64,000 bases of DNA from Corynebacterium camporealensis (GCF_000980815.1 NZ_CP011311.1:620001-684000); one strand, 5' to 3'; numbered from the stretch's first letter, positions 7,976-16,486 are shown. The notes: a model not told the origin generated them from the letters alone. Numbers and translations: made by a program.

Positions 7976-8797
7976 ATGACCCCTGAACTGCAAAAAGAAG
8001 TCGACGCGCAATACGCCGTCCAGATCCAGAACGTCACTAAGGACTTCGGCGGCGGTGTGCGCGGCCTCGACAACGTCAAGATTGGTTTCCGCACCGGCGA
8101 AATCACAGTACTGCTCGGCCTGTCCGGTTCCGGTAAGTCCACCCTGCTGCGCCACATCAATGGCCTGCACACACCCACCAAGGGCAGCGTGCGCGTGCTG
8201 AGCCAGGAGGTTAACTCGCTGAACAAGCGCGAGCTGCGTAGCCTACGCAAGGACGTCGGGGTCATCTTCCAGTCTTTCAACCTCGTTGGCCCGATGTCGG
8301 TGCTCGAAAACGTCTGCACCGGCGCACTCGGCGAGCTCAAGGGCCCGCGCCTGTCGCTGATGATGTACCCGAAGGCCATTAAGCAGGAAGCCCTGCAGAC
8401 CCTCGAGCGCGTCGGCCTGGCTGCCCAGGCTCACCAGCGTGCCGACACCCTGTCCGGTGGACAGCAGCAGCGCGTCGCTATTGCTCGTGCACTCATGCAG
8501 CATCCCAAGGTGCTGCTTGCCGATGAACCCGTCGCCGCCCTGGACCCCGTCTCTTCGGCTTCGGTCATCGAACTGCTGGAACAGATTTGCCGCGAAGACG
8601 GCCTGACCGTGATTTCTTCGCTGCACCAGGTCCAGCTCGCCGTCGATTTCGCGGACCGCATCATTGGCCTGCAGTCCGGCAAGGTCGGCTTCGACCGTTC
8701 CACCGAGGGCATGACCGCAGAATCTGCGAACGAAATCTACCAGTCCGTGGCAGTGGCACCTGCCGCTCCGACGGCATCGGCAGCAGCGGAGGCCTAA
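7976..8797 (+). CDS. phnC: Phosphonate ABC transporter ATP-binding protein PhnC
   Basis: The 273-residue ATPase shows Walker A GLSGSGKST (about 48-56), the ABC signature LSGGQQQR (about 159) and Walker B VLLADEPVAALDP (about 180). It powers uptake through PhnE with substrate delivered by PhnD. The ATG at 7976 was chosen because upstream codons lie inside phnD in another frame and homologues begin near here. The stop codon is directly followed by the phnE start, indicating translational coupling. Confidence 0.95.
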   Translation: MTPELQKEVDAQYAVQIQNVTKDFGGGVRGLDNVKIGFRTGEITVLLGLSGSGKSTLLRHINGLHTPTKGSVRVLSQEVNSLNKRELRSLRKDVGVIFQSFNLVGPMSVLENVCTGALGELKGPRLSLMMYPKAIKQEALQTLERVGLAAQAHQRADTLSGGQQQRVAIARALMQHPKVLLADEPVAALDPVSSASVIELLEQICREDGLTVISSLHQVQLAVDFADRIIGLQSGKVGFDRSTEGMTAESANEIYQSVAVAPAAPTASAAAEA

Positions 8798-10453
8798 ATG
8801 TCTACAGCTCTAGCAACCACGCCTACTAGGCGTCCCGTCGATATCAACCGCTGGGCTGCGACCTTAGTCCTCATCCTGCTTGCCGTACTGGGTGCATGGT
8901 CGGTCCAATCCATTGGCATCAACATCGCCACCTTGGCTCAGTCCGCAGATAATGCGCAAGCATTCATCGCGCGCATGTTCCCACTGGATTTCCCACCGGT
9001 AGCAGAACTTGCCAGCATGATTTTTGAGTCCCTGGCCGTTGTCTTTTTGGCCACGGCACTCTCCGTTGTCCTTTCGCTGCCACTAGCCGTGTGGGCTGCG
9101 CAGCGCACCGCCCCAAACAAGGGCATGCGCTATACCTCCCGCAGCATCATCGTGCTCATGCGTGCCATCCCGGACCTGGTCCTGGCCATTATCTTCATGC
9201 GTATGTTCGGCCTGGGCGCCATTGGCGGCATCCTGGCACTGGGCCTGCACTCCATCGGCATGGTGGGCAAGTTATACTCCGATGCCATCGAAGAACTTGA
9301 CGATGGCCCACGCGAGTCCATCGAATCCACCGGCGGCACCCGCACCCAGCAGATCTGGAGTGCCATCCCGCAGGCGCTCATGCCACAAATCATCGCCACC
9401 GCGCTGCACCGCTTTGATATCAACCTGCGCACCTCGGTCCTGCTGGGCTACGTCGGTGTTGGCGGCATTGGCCTGGCGATTGCCGATGCCATGCGCATGA
9501 TGAACTACCAGCGCGGCATGGCACTTGCCCTCGTGGTGCTGGTGCTGTGTATCGCCGTGGAATTCCTCTCCGGTGCCCTGCGCGCAATTATTCTGCGCAA
9601 GTCCGGTGCCAGTGCACCGCGCACCTGGGCTGACAACATCTTTAACCCAAAGGAGAAGCAGCCTGTCGATGTCGGCGTGACCCCACCGTGGAACTGGTCC
9701 CGCATCCAGCGCTTCCTCACCATTGCGATTGTCTTTGCACTCCTGGTCGCCTCCACCATGCGCGTCGAGCTGAACCCACAGCAGATCTTCCAGGGTCTGC
9801 TCGAGCTGCCAGAGACCCTCGCCCTCTTCTTCCCGCCTTCTGCTGCGGGCATGGCCGGTGACCTCTTCCTGCTTTTGCTGGAAACCCTGCGCATCGCCCT
9901 GGCCGCTACCTTCCTCGGCGCAGTACTCGCGCTGCCGATCGGCATCCTGGCTGCCCGCAATGTCGTAGCGAATAAGGCGGTCTACGGATTCTTCCGTACC
10001 CTCATCGTGGTCATCCGCGGTATCCCGGAGCTCATCCTGGCGATTGTCTTCGTGGTCATCTCTGGCCTGGGCGCTGTCGCCGGTACCTTGGCTCTCGCTC
10101 TCGGTGCGGTCGGCCTGCTATCCAAGCTCATCGCCGACTCGATTGAAGAAACCGACGTGGACGTCCAAGAAGCCGTGCGTACCTCCGGTGCCACCGAGGC
10201 ACAGATTTTCTTCTCGGCCACCTTGCGTCAGGCCGCCCCGGCATTCGTGGCGCACACGCTCTACCTGCTGGATACCAACATCCGCTCGGCGACCTTGCTC
10301 GGTGTCGTGGGTGCTGGTGGCATTGGCTTCCAGCTGCTCAACGCCTCCCGCGTTAACCAGTTCGAGGTTGTCACCTACATCCTCATCCTCATGGTCGCTG
10401 TCGTCCTGCTTGTCGAGCTGCTGTCCATGTGGCTGCGCAAAGCCGTGCGCTAG
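8798..10453 (+). CDS. phnE: Double-length phosphonate ABC permease PhnE
   Basis: The 551-residue protein contains two consecutive PhnE permease domains. Each has about six membrane spans and the EAA-type coupling loop: GPRESIESTGGTRTQQIW in the first half and DVQEAVRTSGATEAQIFF in the second. Many organisms encode PhnE once (around 270 residues, acting as a dimer) or as two genes; here both halves are joined by a linker near residues 265-300. The ATG follows the phnC stop with no gap. Confidence 0.93.
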   Translation: MSTALATTPTRRPVDINRWAATLVLILLAVLGAWSVQSIGINIATLAQSADNAQAFIARMFPLDFPPVAELASMIFESLAVVFLATALSVVLSLPLAVWAAQRTAPNKGMRYTSRSIIVLMRAIPDLVLAIIFMRMFGLGAIGGILALGLHSIGMVGKLYSDAIEELDDGPRESIESTGGTRTQQIWSAIPQALMPQIIATALHRFDINLRTSVLLGYVGVGGIGLAIADAMRMMNYQRGMALALVVLVLCIAVEFLSGALRAIILRKSGASAPRTWADNIFNPKEKQPVDVGVTPPWNWSRIQRFLTIAIVFALLVASTMRVELNPQQIFQGLLELPETLALFFPPSAAGMAGDLFLLLLETLRIALAATFLGAVLALPIGILAARNVVANKAVYGFFRTLIVVIRGIPELILAIVFVVISGLGAVAGTLALALGAVGLLSKLIADSIEETDVDVQEAVRTSGATEAQIFFSATLRQAAPAFVAHTLYLLDTNIRSATLLGVVGAGGIGFQLLNASRVNQFEVVTYILILMVAVVLLVELLSMWLRKAVR

Positions 10454-10480
10454 ATTCAACGTTTACAAGGAGAAATCAAC

Positions 10481-11146
10481 ATGAAGAAACTCGCCATTTT
10501 CGACATGGCTGGTACCACCATCGATGACCGCGACGAGGTCTACCGCGTTCTACGTCAGGCCGCCGAGCGCGAAGGCGCCGAGTTTAGCGATGAGACCTTC
10601 CAGGAATACATGGGTACTGAAAAGTACTGGGCCATCGGAAAGCTGCTTGAGGTCGGCAATGGCAACCAGGGCAACCACGATAAGGCCTGGGAATGGTTCC
10701 GCGAGGAACTGCGCCGTACCTACACCGAGCACCCACCACAGCCACTACCTGGTATCGAGGACATGTTCGCTCAGCTGCGCGAACAGAACATCAAGATCGG
10801 TCTGACTACTGGCTTCGCCCGTGAAATCGTGGACCTCATCTTGGAAGGTATGGGCTGGAACACCGGCGTTATTGATGCTTCCGCTGCCGGCGACGAAGTC
10901 TCCTCTGGCCGTCCTGAACCATTGCTGATCCAGAAGGTCATGGACGACACCGGCATTACCGATACTGCTGACGTGATTAGCCTGGGCGATACCCAAGCCG
11001 ATGTCGAAAGCGCACAGCGCGCCGGGGTCACCAGCGTAGGAGTGCTGACTGGTCACCTCACCACAGAGGACTTCCAGAATCACGGCGCTGACCACGTCCT
11101 GGACTCTGCTGCAGATGTCACCGAACTGGTGAGCCGCGATGGATAA
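10481..11146 (+). CDS. Phosphonatase-like HAD hydrolase
   Basis: The product is 221 residues. The HAD nucleophile is Asp8 in IFDMAGTTIDD, and motif IV is present as LGDTQADVESA. Lys48 in YMGTEKYWAI sits 40 residues after the nucleophile, matching the spacing of the Schiff-base lysine of phosphonoacetaldehyde hydrolase PhnX, so C-P bond hydrolysis of an aldehyde is plausible. It corresponds to the TIGR03351 group found with HpnW/HpnZ genes. AAGGAGA precedes the ATG at 10481, and the end overlaps the next start by eight bases. The exact substrate is inferred. Confidence 0.85.
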   Translation: MKKLAIFDMAGTTIDDRDEVYRVLRQAAEREGAEFSDETFQEYMGTEKYWAIGKLLEVGNGNQGNHDKAWEWFREELRRTYTEHPPQPLPGIEDMFAQLREQNIKIGLTTGFAREIVDLILEGMGWNTGVIDASAAGDEVSSGRPEPLLIQKVMDDTGITDTADVISLGDTQADVESAQRAGVTSVGVLTGHLTTEDFQNHGADHVLDSAADVTELVSRDG

Positions 11147-12158
11147 AGCCCGCGTAGTCATCTGGGAAGGCGGCGATACCTTCGACCTCGAGAGTATCGA
11201 GCTTCCCGAACTCTCGGAAGGCGAAACTCTAGTCCGTTTGCGCACCGCGACTATCTGCGGTTCCGACCGGCATACGGTATCCGGCCGTCGCGCTCAGCCC
11301 TGTCCGTCCATCCTGGGCCACGAAGGCGTCGGCGAGGTCATCGCTACTCAGAACCCAGATATCGAAGTAGGGCAGCGGGTCACCTTCTCAGTCACCGCGC
11401 CATGCATGAACTGCGACCGCTGTCGCGCCGGGCGCACCGCCAAGTGCCGCAGCGTACTGAAGACCGGTCACGAATCCTTGCATTCTGAGTGGCCACTATC
11501 CGGTACCTACTCCACGCACATCCTGTTGCGGAAGAACCAGCCGGTCGTTGTGGTTCCCGATGCCATCGACAATCTGCCTGCATCCATTGCTTCCTGTGCA
11601 GGCGGCACCGTCATGGCGGCGGTTGAGGCCGCCGGCGACCTACGCGACCAACGCGTACTCGTGATGGGCATCGGCATGCTCGGGCTTATCGCCGTCGATG
11701 TGGCCGTGCGCGCCGGGGCAAAGGTCACCGCCGTCGACCCGAATGCAAAGCGTCGCCAATGGGCTGAGGAACTCGGTGCCACCGTCATTGATTCGGCGCA
11801 GTTCCACCCGGGACCGAACTCCTTCGACGTCTCGCTGGAGCTGTCCGGCGTGGGCCCAGGTGTAGATGCCTGCATCAAGTGCCTCGATATCGGTGGTACT
11901 GCAGTACTGGTCGGCTCAGTTGCGGATTCACCCATCCATCAGCTGGACCCCGAGTGGGTCGTCCGCGGCTGGCGCACCATCACCGGTGTGCACAACTACG
12001 AACCACGCCATTTAGACCAGGCGTTGGACATTCTCCAGAACTCGCGAATCACCTGGCAGGATGTCTGCGCCGACCCCATTCAACTCAATAGAGTCCCGCG
12101 CGCTTTCGACACCGCGCCTTCGGACTTTCTGCGTACTCCGGTGGAGCTTCCCCAGTAG
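11139..12158 (+). CDS. Zinc alcohol dehydrogenase, HpnZ type
   Basis: The 339-residue medium-chain dehydrogenase has catalytic zinc ligands Cys40 (ICGSDRH) and His61-Glu62 (GHEGVGE), and the structural zinc cysteines 89, 92, 95 and 103. A Rossmann fold follows (VLVMGIGMLGLIAVDVA). It fits the TIGR03366 group (HpnZ) associated with phosphonate catabolism. It may reduce or oxidise the aldehyde released by the HAD hydrolase, or handle a hydroxyphosphonate; that is inference. It is the last gene of the cluster. Confidence 0.82.
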   Translation: MDKARVVIWEGGDTFDLESIELPELSEGETLVRLRTATICGSDRHTVSGRRAQPCPSILGHEGVGEVIATQNPDIEVGQRVTFSVTAPCMNCDRCRAGRTAKCRSVLKTGHESLHSEWPLSGTYSTHILLRKNQPVVVVPDAIDNLPASIASCAGGTVMAAVEAAGDLRDQRVLVMGIGMLGLIAVDVAVRAGAKVTAVDPNAKRRQWAEELGATVIDSAQFHPGPNSFDVSLELSGVGPGVDACIKCLDIGGTAVLVGSVADSPIHQLDPEWVVRGWRTITGVHNYEPRHLDQALDILQNSRITWQDVCADPIQLNRVPRAFDTAPSDFLRTPVELPQ

Positions 12159-12166
12159 TACGCTGC

Positions 12167-12311
12167 AAAAACGACGTCGGCCCCGGGGCACTAACCCGGG
12201 GCCGACGACGTCTCTCTCTACAAGGTGTCACGCTCTGGCCTTTCGGCCACCCTGCGTAACAAGGGTCTCTCGTATGCGTACCGCTATCCGATCCGCACGA
12301 GATTCATTATG
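12167..12311 (-). repeat. Terminator-tail repeat, copy D, with terminator hairpin
   Basis: A perfect 13-bp stem (CGTCGGCCCCGGG at 12175-12187, partner 12195-12207), extended by three pairs past an A-A mismatch, is followed on the minus strand by TTTTT (12171-12167). On the plus strand no T-run follows. Behind it lie TCTCTCTA, an inserted small stem-loop (TGGCC/GGCCA), then CTCTCGTATGCGTACCG and ACGAGATTCATTATG, the conserved tail of copies A-C. Both neighbouring genes are on the plus strand, so this copy is antisense to its surroundings. The rest of the 285-base gap shows no gene. Confidence 0.75.
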
Positions 12312-12443
12312 GGCAATACGTCTGCCATAGCAATGCCTGTGAACTGGATGTTTGCTGCCACTTCCTAAAAGGTGTCTGTGAGCTGCACAGGCGAGTATGA
12401 CAAAGCAGGTCTAGGCTAGTGCGCAGAAAGGAGAAAACCATCA

Positions 12444-13640
12444 ATGGACTATTCAAAGATCAAGGATAAGCAGGAAGAACTTTATATCGATCTGCATAAG
12501 CATCCGGAGTTGAGCATGCAAGAAGAGCGCACCCGCGGTCTGATTGCGGATCATCTCAAGGACTTAGGCTATGAGGTCACCGAGGTCGGTGGCGGTGTCG
12601 TGGGAACCCTGGAAAACGGTGACGGCAAGACGGTGATGCTGCGCGCGGATTTTGATGGTCTGCCGGTCAAGGAAGATACTGGCCTGGATTACGCATCGAC
12701 GCAGACGATGAAGGACTCCGACGGCAACGAAGTACCAGTCATGCACGCGTGCGGCCATGACGCACACACGGCTTCGTTGCTGGGCATGGGTGAGCTGATG
12801 GCTGACAACCAGGACGATTGGTCCGGTACGCTGCAGCTGCTCTTCCAGCCTGGTGAGGAAACCGCAGAAGGTGCACAGGCGATGGTGGATGACGGTTTGG
12901 TGGATAAGGTCGCCAAGCCGGATGTTGTGCTTGGCCAGCACGTGTTCGCGCTGGAGGAGCTCGCCGGCGGTGTGGGCGTGCGTAAGGGACCGTTCTTCTC
13001 CACGGCAACGAGTGTGGACGTGAAGCTCTACGGTGAAGGCTCGCATGGTTCGATGCCGCACAAGAGCATTGACCCGGTGGTGCTGGCCAGCTCGATTGTG
13101 ATGCGCCTGCAGACCGTGGTTTCGCGTGAGCTCAGCCCTAGTGAGTTCGGTGTGCTGACCGTGGGCAGCATCCAGGCTGGTTCGAAGGCAAACGTGATTC
13201 CTTTCGAGGCAACCTTGAAGGTCAATATTCGTGCTTACAGCGAGGAGATCCGTGACAAGATTGCAGCCTCGCTGGAGAGGATTGTGAAGGCGGAGTGTGC
13301 GGCATCGGAAAGCCCACGCGACCCGGAGTTCACCTACCACGACGAGTATCCGCTGACTGACAATGACGAGGAGGTCACTGAAGAGGTACTCGGCGCACTG
13401 ACTGAGCACTTCGGTGAGGAACGCGTGGTTGGTGATGCACCGAAGATGACTGCGTCGGAGGACTTCTCGATTATCCCTGACGCCTTTGAGGTCCCGTATT
13501 GCTACTGGGTCTTCGGTGGTGCACCGGTGGGCGAGGAAGCCCCGAACCACAGCCCGCACTTCGCACCAACCCTGCAGCCGACATTGCAGACCGGCACGGA
13601 GGCGCTACTGTCCGCAGCGCTGCACTACTTGGGTAAGTAG
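12444..13640 (+). CDS. M20 family amidohydrolase
   Basis: The 398-residue product belongs to the M20D group (hippurate, IAA-amino-acid and N-acyl-amino-acid hydrolases). Metal ligands are seen in HACGHDAH (Cys103, His105) and the following PGEETAEGA segment. A dimerisation domain is inserted at about 185-300 and starts with the GSHGSMPHKSIDPV region. It would release an amino acid from an N-acyl conjugate in the cytosol; the substrate is unknown. AAAGGAGA precedes the ATG. An amino-acid permease is convergent downstream and may belong to the same peptide/amino-acid economy. Confidence 0.88.
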   Translation: MDYSKIKDKQEELYIDLHKHPELSMQEERTRGLIADHLKDLGYEVTEVGGGVVGTLENGDGKTVMLRADFDGLPVKEDTGLDYASTQTMKDSDGNEVPVMHACGHDAHTASLLGMGELMADNQDDWSGTLQLLFQPGEETAEGAQAMVDDGLVDKVAKPDVVLGQHVFALEELAGGVGVRKGPFFSTATSVDVKLYGEGSHGSMPHKSIDPVVLASSIVMRLQTVVSRELSPSEFGVLTVGSIQAGSKANVIPFEATLKVNIRAYSEEIRDKIAASLERIVKAECAASESPRDPEFTYHDEYPLTDNDEEVTEEVLGALTEHFGEERVVGDAPKMTASEDFSIIPDAFEVPYCYWVFGGAPVGEEAPNHSPHFAPTLQPTLQTGTEALLSAALHYLGK

Positions 13641-13683
13641 TCCACGGTTCCAGCTAGGGCGCTGGACCAGAATCGGATAAAGA

Positions 13684-13717
13684 AAAAGGGCGGTCTCCGT
13701 AGTGGAGCCGCCCTTTT
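13684..13717. terminator. Bidirectional terminator
   Basis: AAAAGGGCGG pairs with CCGCCCTTTT, and an inner CTCC/GGAG pair shortens the loop. A and T runs flank both sides, so it can end both the amidohydrolase gene and the convergent permease gene. Confidence 0.9.
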
Positions 13718-13728
13718 ACTGTGCGCGG

Positions 13729-14988
13729 TTAGGCGCCAATCATGTCCCAGATGGTGGCAAACAGGACGATGAAGCCCATGATCGTCACGAAGTAGTTGGT
13801 GGGGCGACCGCGGAAGCGGCGGAAGACCTCCACCTTGTGGATGACGTACATCGGCAGCAGGTAGGTCAGGAAGGCGAAGAAGATACCGCCCACGACCGAA
13901 ATCATGTCCAGGATGGAGGGGTTGAAAATACCCACCAGGGACGTGGTGATGAAGATGAACAGGTAGGTCCACAGGTCGAGCTGACGCTCGGTCATCTTCT
14001 CCTTGGCCTTCGGAGCGGCCAAGTTGAACAGGTACTGGGTACCTTCCACCGTGCCCAGGGCGTGGCCGAAGTAGGACGACGCCACGGCACAGATCACCAC
14101 GATGGGAGCCATGTAGGCCATGAACGGGGTGCCGGTCTCGTTAGCGAAGTAGGAGAGCACTGGCAGGTTCATGTCGTTGGCTTCACGCATGCCGTCGGCA
14201 CCCAGTGCCAGGGCGCTGGACCAGACGAAGAACATGGTGAACAGGGTCAGCATCAAGGTCGCGTTGCGGATGACCTTGTTGGACTCATGCTGGTGGTCCG
14301 GACCGTATTCCTTCTCCATTCCGAGCGAGAACTGCGAGATTGCTGCAACGAAGGAGAAGGAGAAGACCAAGACCGGCAAGATGAGGATGATGGCCTTAAG
14401 GATGCCGCCGAAGCTGTGGTCGCCAGCTTCCATGAAGGAAGCGATATCCCAGCGCGGGATGAGGTAGATGGAAACGACAGCCAGGGCGATGATCAGTGGG
14501 TAGATCACGAACTGTGCGATGGCGAGCATAATCTTGTTGCCAAACGCCAGGCCGAGAGTCATCAGGCCGACACAGATAGGAGCGAGAACCCAGCGGGGGA
14601 TTTCCGGGCCGTCGAGCTGGTTGACGATGAAGCTATCCACCGTATTTGTAATAGATACGCCATAGATCAGCACCACCGGGAAGATGGTGAACCAATAGAT
14701 GATGGCCAATATGATGCCGTTGCGGCGACCGAAGAAATAGGTCAAAACGACCAACACATCTTCGCCGTGCAGTGGGGCATAGGAGATGACCCAGGAGAAG
14801 GCCCGGTGGGCCAGGTAGGTCATAGGGAAAATGAGGATGGTGGCAACCAGCAGCGGGATGAAACCAAAGCTACCGGCTGAAATTGGCAGGAAGAGGATAC
14901 CTGCACCCACAGCTGTACCAAACAGTGTGGTGGCCCACTCGGCATTGAGCTTTTTGTTAGTGGGCGCTGTGGTTTGAGTTTCACACAT
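13729..14988 (-). CDS. Amino-acid permease, HAAAP/SdaC type
   Basis: The 419-residue membrane protein has about eleven hydrophobic spans. It begins with GTAVGAGILFLPISAGSFGF and shows the family's conserved AHR motif after the second span. The family carries serine, threonine or aromatic amino acids inward by ion symport. The ATG at 14988 is preceded by AAGGGTGA. It is a paralogue of the truncated gene at the left window edge. A GlxR-like site lies 23 bases upstream of the start. Confidence 0.88.
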   Translation of the reverse strand: MCETQTTAPTNKKLNAEWATTLFGTAVGAGILFLPISAGSFGFIPLLVATILIFPMTYLAHRAFSWVISYAPLHGEDVLVVLTYFFGRRNGIILAIIYWFTIFPVVLIYGVSITNTVDSFIVNQLDGPEIPRWVLAPICVGLMTLGLAFGNKIMLAIAQFVIYPLIIALAVVSIYLIPRWDIASFMEAGDHSFGGILKAIILILPVLVFSFSFVAAISQFSLGMEKEYGPDHQHESNKVIRNATLMLTLFTMFFVWSSALALGADGMREANDMNLPVLSYFANETGTPFMAYMAPIVVICAVASSYFGHALGTVEGTQYLFNLAAPKAKEKMTERQLDLWTYLFIFITTSLVGIFNPSILDMISVVGGIFFAFLTYLLPMYVIHKVEVFRRFRGRPTNYFVTIMGFIVLFATIWDMIGA

Positions 14989-15010
14989 GCGTGTCACCCT
15001 TTTGGACGTT

Positions 15011-15026
15011 TGTGAATGGCATAACA
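15011..15026. promoter_or_regulatory. Candidate GlxR (CRP-type) site upstream of the permease
   Basis: TGTGA-ATGGCA-TAACA matches nine of ten conserved positions of the corynebacterial GlxR box TGTGA-N6-TCACA. Its place directly upstream of the translation start would fit repression or cAMP-responsive control of amino-acid uptake. Confidence 0.4.
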
Positions 15027-15089
15027 CATACACCTTAGGCGTATCAGTGGCTGATTACTAAATGCGCTTAGGTGATGAAAACACTAAAG

Positions 15090-15112
15090 CCACCCCTGGA
15101 AGCGAGGGGTGG
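15090..15112 (-). terminator. Terminator of the secreted-protein gene
   Basis: CCACCCCT pairs with AGGGGTGG around a seven-base loop. On the minus strand it is followed by a T-containing stretch (CTTTAGTGTTTT). It lies 33 bases past the stop codon at 15146. Confidence 0.75.
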
Positions 15113-15145
15113 CAAAAGTGTGTGATTCGACAGGTGGTTTAAGGC

Positions 15146-16486
15146 TTAGAAGATGCCCTTGAGGTTCTTGCCGAAGTCATCGAGGGTGTTCTCGCGGGAG
15201 TCGACCTGCTGGTCGTTGTACTCGGACTTGTCACCATCCAGGCGCTCAACCTGGGTGATCTCGATGTAGTTGTGCAGGCGGCCTTCCTTGGTGTTGCCAT
15301 CGCCGAAGTCCAGGTTGGCAACGCGGACGGTATCGCCAGCGTTAATCGGGTTAGCCAGGGTGACCTCGAAGGTGCGGGTCGAGGACTTCTCGTCGAAGCC
15401 CAGGTCGCGGATGTGCGCACCGTTCGAGGAACGCGGGGTGATCAGGCGGTCAACGCCCTCTGGGCCCTTGTCGGTCTTGACCTTGACCTGGAAGCGGGTT
15501 GCTGGGAACTCGCCGTAGTAGCGGTCGGTACCCACGTTGTTGATACGCAGGGCAACGGTGCCTGCAAAGCCCGGGGACTTAGCACCGGAGGTGGTCAGGT
15601 ATGGCTTGAGGTCGAGCTTCTGCTGCTCTTCGCCGCCGCGCAGCTCCTCAGCCTTATCCTTGTCTTCCTTCTCCTCGGCAGCGCCCTCTTCCTTGGATAC
15701 TGGATCCTCTCCAGGCTCTACCTTGTTGTCCTTGATGACCTCTGCGTCTTCCTCGAGGTCCTTGTCTTCGTGCTTGACCTCTTCAGTGTTCTGGGCGTCC
15801 TTGTTTGGTGCCCAGGAGTCGGCGAGGTCATCGTAAAGCTTGACGCGAACCTCGTTCTTGACCGGCTGCAGTGCAGACCATGGGGTCGGGGTGGACCAGG
15901 TGCCGTTGGTCTTGCAGTACTGCTGGGTGCCGGTCATGTTCAGCACGCGGAAGCCGTAGGTGGCTTCACCGGTGTGGTTTGGCGGAACATCGTAAGGTCC
16001 GATGGACTGGCCAGCCTCCCAGGACAGGGAGTAGGACGCAGAAACGCCGATGGACTTAGCGATCTCGTGCGAGATACCAACGGAGCCACCGTCCTTCTCG
16101 TAGCCGGCGTTCATACCGGTGGTCTCGGTGCGGTCACCGTTGACCTCCACGGAGATGGACTGGGACTTGGACAGGTCCTGCTGCAGCGGGATGTCCTTCT
16201 GAGTCTGGTTGGTGGTGGAGATGGTACCCACCGGCATGAAGGTATCGGTTGCCTGGTAGACCACGGTGCGGTGGTCCTCCCACGGGTTGCAGATAGGACG
16301 TGGGTTAAGAATGTTTGCCTTCTGGTGATCCGAACCCTTGGAGGTGTGGATGATAGGCAGCTTGGCGTTGATAGCCGGAGTCTCTGGGTAAGACTCGGTG
16401 ATGGTCTCTGCGCCGGCGCTCGGAATAGCCAGCGATGCAGCGGTCAGACCTGCGATAAGGCCTGCCATTGTACGACGGATAGACAT
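15146..16486 (-). CDS. Secreted protein with aerolysin/ETX-MTX2-like beta region
   Basis: The 446-residue product has a signal peptide with likely cleavage after PSAGA (residue 26). Residues 85-185 are Ser/Thr/Gly-rich with alternating polarity, containing the pieces GTISTTNQTQ, SQSISVEVNGDRTETTG, VGISHEIAKSIGVSASYSLS and VPPNHTGEATYGFRV. That pattern (TNNT-type start, amphipathic strands, VPP-proline strand) is typical of aerolysin-fold pore-formers. Cys66 and Cys191 could form a disulfide. A Lys/Glu-rich linker spans about 225-295, followed by a C-terminal beta domain. AAGGAGA precedes the ATG. I recognise no named family member, so pore formation is inference. No transporter or immunity-like gene is adjacent. 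Confidence 0.6.
   Translation of the reverse strand: MSIRRTMAGLIAGLTAASLAIPSAGAETITESYPETPAINAKLPIIHTSKGSDHQKANILNPRPICNPWEDHRTVVYQATDTFMPVGTISTTNQTQKDIPLQQDLSKSQSISVEVNGDRTETTGMNAGYEKDGGSVGISHEIAKSIGVSASYSLSWEAGQSIGPYDVPPNHTGEATYGFRVLNMTGTQQYCKTNGTWSTPTPWSALQPVKNEVRVKLYDDLADSWAPNKDAQNTEEVKHEDKDLEEDAEVIKDNKVEPGEDPVSKEEGAAEEKEDKDKAEELRGGEEQQKLDLKPYLTTSGAKSPGFAGTVALRINNVGTDRYYGEFPATRFQVKVKTDKGPEGVDRLITPRSSNGAHIRDLGFDEKSSTRTFEVTLANPINAGDTVRVANLDFGDGNTKEGRLHNYIEITQVERLDGDKSEYNDQQVDSRENTLDDFGKNLKGIF

Noticed and set aside
13702..14880. 392-codon frame antisense to the amino-acid permease
   Set aside because: The composition is His/Gln/Asp/Gly-rich without any hydrophobic core or motif, typical of the complement of a membrane-protein gene.
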